Of a stretch of 64,000 nucleotides of DNA, positions 61,827 through 64,000 are shown in pieces. Each line of letters opens with the position of its first letter. Within the stretch, counting starts at the first letter, position 1. The position numbers were made by a program, and so were the translations under genes. This stretch comes from Litchfieldia alkalitelluris (GTDB lineage: Bacteria; Bacillota; Bacilli; Bacillales; Bacillaceae_L): positions 957,452 to 1,021,451 of the forward strand of contig NZ_KV917374.1 in the NCBI RefSeq assembly GCF_002019645.1. The letters are read 5' to 3'. The notes under the pieces are model-generated. The model ran no database searches. It saw only the letters and a list, made by a program, of their open reading frames with translations, and was not told the DNA's origin.

Positions 61827-62876
61827 TTATGCATGCTCTTTTACAACATCAAACAACTGTAGTTTTCTATTTTTTCTTAAATCAATATATTCATCATTTG
61901 TCACAATGAGAGGCTGGTGTGGTTCATCATCATGGATGAATATGATTTCCCCATGGTCTCCAGTATTAAGAGTGACTTGTTTCCGTAAATATTGTCTCAT
62001 AAGATAGCGGACAAATGGAAAGACAATAGCTGGATTTAGTTTGTTATTATAAGCTTCTTCTACAAGTATATTAATACCAACAAAATCAGGTTTTTTCGCT
62101 TGATAGATTCGTTCAGTTGAGATGGCGTCGTAAGTATCTGCGACTGATAAAATCTGAACAAGGAATGGTAAATCTTTTTCCTTTACCTGATTCGGATATC
62201 CGCTTCCATCAATTCGTTCATGATGTAGAAGTGCTGAAGCGGGGATGTGAATATTTAAATCAGGAACTTCTTTAAGAATTTTATATCCATAGATGGTATG
62301 ACGCTTAATCTCTTCCCATTCATCTTTATCAAGCTTTCCGGGTTTATTTAAGATCTCAGGACTAACCATTGTTTTTCCGATATCATGCAATAAGCCCATT
62401 TGACCTAATAACGATATTTCTTTTGTTGTCCTGCCTAGTAATTTACCAATAACAGCACTAATCATTCCTACATTAATACTGTGTCTATATGTATACTCAT
62501 CATAGTCTTTAATTCCATGCAAATAATTAATCGAATCAGTATGATCAATCGCTTGGTCGATCAATGGCTGATAGGCATTAATAAGCTCTTTAATGGGAGG
62601 GCTGTCATTCAGACTGATGTTTTGGAACAAGTCTTTAATTTCAGCAAGGTTCTCATCATAAAGCTTCTGCATTTTCACATTTAACTTATCATTGGAACGG
62701 GTTGGAGCTATGATCTCAACTTGTGTTCCAAACTTATAGTTATGTAAAAGCACAATATGTGTTTCTGTGAGGGTGATGCCTTTCTTTAAGAGTAGAATGC
62801 CCTGGTCAGAATAGATATCCTGACCTAACTGTTGGCCAACTAGCTCAAACGATATTTCGAAGCTGTTTGTTTTCAT
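61827..62876 (-). CDS. Soluble HD-GYP domain protein
   Basis: The 349 residues have an N-terminal segment (about 1-110) of the type found before many HD-GYP domains (SDQGILLLKKGITLTETHIVLL), then an HD-GYP domain (about 115-290) with complete HDIGKTMVSPEIL and HHERIDGSGYPNQ, and a short C-terminal tail with a beta segment. There is no TM helix. It is a likely cyclic-di-GMP phosphodiesterase. GGAGAG precedes the ATG. The location beside flagellar genes fits a role in motility control, but it has its own transcript on the opposite strand. Confidence 0.9.
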   Translation of the reverse strand: MKTNSFEISFELVGQQLGQDIYSDQGILLLKKGITLTETHIVLLHNYKFGTQVEIIAPTRSNDKLNVKMQKLYDENLAEIKDLFQNISLNDSPPIKELINAYQPLIDQAIDHTDSINYLHGIKDYDEYTYRHSINVGMISAVIGKLLGRTTKEISLLGQMGLLHDIGKTMVSPEILNKPGKLDKDEWEEIKRHTIYGYKILKEVPDLNIHIPASALLHHERIDGSGYPNQVKEKDLPFLVQILSVADTYDAISTERIYQAKKPDFVGINILVEEAYNNKLNPAIVFPFVRYLMRQYLRKQVTLNTGDHGEIIFIHDDEPHQPLIVTNDEYIDLRKNRKLQLFDVVKEHA

Positions 62877-63214
62877 ATGATAAGCTCTCCAATAAATTAT
62901 TGAATGTCATTGGCTTTATTTTTTCCGTTTCGTATTCAATGTGATGAACATCGTAGTAGTTCTATTTTACAATGAACATGGCAGGAATGTAAAAAAAAAG
63001 TTGAATATTTTGGAAAAATATTTTGATAGTCTAAATTACTTGGTTAATTAGTCTTATTTTTGTAGTTTTATAGCTTGATAAGGGATTGCAATTAATTCAG
63101 AGAATCGTCAAAAAAAGTACAATATTTCCCAGAGTTAGTGGATATAATGAATATATAAATAGTATTAATAGAGAAAGGGCTATTTGTCACAATTTTGCAA
63201 CAAATATTCTGGAA
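62877..63214. other. Intergenic stretch between divergent genes
   Basis: Very AT-rich gap between the minus-strand HD-GYP gene and hpf. I see no reading frame; the promoter for hpf lies at its right end. Confidence 0.5.
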
Positions 63215-63239
63215 GTTTAGAAGGATTTTAAACGGGTAA
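63215..63239 (+). promoter_or_regulatory. Sigma-B type promoter of hpf
   Basis: GTTTAG (63215-63220), a 13-bp spacer and GGGTAA (63234-63239) match the general stress sigma-B consensus (GTTTAA-N12-15-GGGTAT). B. subtilis hpf (yvyD) is known to be sigma-B and sigma-H controlled. The leader would be about 155 bases. Confidence 0.7.
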
Positions 63240-63403
63240 AAGAGAATAAGTAATTATAGCTAAAATAAACAAGTAAATAATTTCATTTGTTTATCAAGCT
63301 ATTTCACTTTGCTTCACTTTTAGTTGATTTTAAAGGGAACAAAGGAAAACTCAAGTTTTAGGACTAATCGTAGATTGGTCGACTTAAAAGGAGGAGTTCA
63401 TGT

Positions 63404-63961
63404 ATGAATTACAACGTCCGCGGTGAAAACATTGAGGTAACTCCAGCATTACGAGAGTATGTTGAGAAGAAACTTAGTAAATTAGAACGTTATTTTGACG
63501 GTACTCCAAATGCAAATGTACATGTGAATTTAAAGGTGTATAATGACAAACAACAAAAGATAGAGGTAACAATCCCGATGACTCAATTAGTTCTTCGCGC
63601 TGAAGAATCTAATCTTGATATGTATGCTGCGATTGATTTAGTGGTCGATAAATTAGAGCGTCAAATTCGTAAGCACAAAACAAAAGTTAACCGCAAGTTC
63701 CGTGAACAAGGTTCAACTCGTTCATTCTTTACGAATGGTGAAAGTAAAACAGCGGTTCAAGAGCCTGAAACAGAAAGTGATGATTTTGAATTAGTTCGTA
63801 CAAAGCGTTTTAACTTAAAACCAATGGACAGTGAAGAGGCAATCCTACAAATGAACATGTTAGGACATAACTTCTTCGTTTATACAAATGCATCAACCAA
63901 CTCAACAAATGTCGTTTATCGTCGTAATGATGGAAAATATGGAATTATTGAACCAAGTTAA
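63404..63961 (+). CDS. hpf: Long-form ribosome hibernation promoting factor
   Basis: Makes inactive 100S ribosome dimers in stationary phase or stress. The 185 residues are the long form: an N-terminal RaiA domain (1-100, MNYNVRGENIEVTPALREYVEKKL split as NIEVTPALREYV, and DKLERQIRKHKTKV), a linker, and the C-terminal dimerisation domain (about 125-185, VRTKRFNLKPMDSEEAI, MNMLGHNFFVYTNA). AAAAGGAGGAG precedes the ATG. Position downstream of fliT equals yvyD of B. subtilis. A sigma-B-like promoter lies upstream. Confidence 0.96.
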   Translation: MNYNVRGENIEVTPALREYVEKKLSKLERYFDGTPNANVHVNLKVYNDKQQKIEVTIPMTQLVLRAEESNLDMYAAIDLVVDKLERQIRKHKTKVNRKFREQGSTRSFFTNGESKTAVQEPETESDDFELVRTKRFNLKPMDSEEAILQMNMLGHNFFVYTNASTNSTNVVYRRNDGKYGIIEPS

Positions 63962-64000
63962 ATAATCCAAGGGTCAATCTGAAGAATTTCGGATTGGCCC

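Noticed and set aside
63340-63375. Sigma-H promoter for hpf (AGGAAAA with GACTAAT)
   Set aside because: The -10 part deviates from the GAAT core. The sigma-B site upstream is much better, so it was not listed.

Overview
The window is low-GC Firmicutes DNA, almost certainly from a Bacillaceae species. The order degS-degU, degV, comFA-comFC, yvyF-flgM-flgN-flgK-flgL-yviE-fliW-csrA-hag, flaG-fliD-fliS-fliT, hpf is the Bacillus subtilis order. The wall teichoic acid (WTA) block mnaA ... tagD-GH ... tagA ... tagO-tagV-yvyE also matches that family. Ribosome binding sites are strong and purine-rich, TTG starts are common, and sigma-A, sigma-D and sigma-B type promoters are recognisable. I saw no rRNA, tRNA, CRISPR array or transposase gene.

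Layout. 1-5.3 kb: end of a sensor histidine kinase, an asparaginase, a membrane-anchored hypothetical protein, a GGDEF/HD-GYP protein, and a DUF5317 membrane protein coupled to a 34-residue peptide. 5.5-12 kb: a second HD-GYP receptor, an LCP ligase, an SGNH-like secreted protein, a secreted amidase and a lipoprotein. 12-22.4 kb: MnaA, a huge PA14-repeat glucosaminidase whose best start is an ATC codon, a BsuPI-type protease inhibitor, and a 1532-residue cell-wall-bound S8 protease. 22.6-33.9 kb: a WTA operon set with TagD, TarIJ, three CDP-polyol phosphotransferases, TagGH, a TagE-like glucosyltransferase and TagA. TarIJ suggests a ribitol-phosphate polymer. 33.9-38.9 kb: repeat-rich DNA around a phosphodiesterase and tagO, with two 52-bp-period hairpin arrays and a MITE-like element. 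38.9-63.9 kb: tagV, yvyE, degSU, an inserted RsbW/STAS/LuxR/CheX module, competence genes, the flagellar late operon, a third HD-GYP protein and hpf.

The most striking locus is hag (55.2-57.4 kb). The flagellin gene is cut near its 3' end by two tandem group I introns. Both have recognisable P1, P2, P4 and P7 pairings and share long identical core blocks. Removing intron 1 restores the conserved flagellin C-terminal helix. The 5' part of intron 2 reads on from exon 2 in frame and encodes its own near-copy of the flagellin tail. Eleven of 14 residues match the tail in exon 3, but seven of those eleven use different codons, so a full-length flagellin can be made whether or not intron 2 splices. 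A LAGLIDADG endonuclease gene lies just downstream on the other strand, outside both introns, with a sequence fitting the Bacillus LexA (SOS) box just upstream of its start.

The genes hang together as a cell-surface and lifestyle-switch region: wall polymer synthesis and attachment, wall hydrolases, c-di-GMP-type regulators, DegSU, competence, and motility with its FliW-CsrA-Hag feedback loop. The hag leader carries a sigma-D promoter and two clear CsrA sites.
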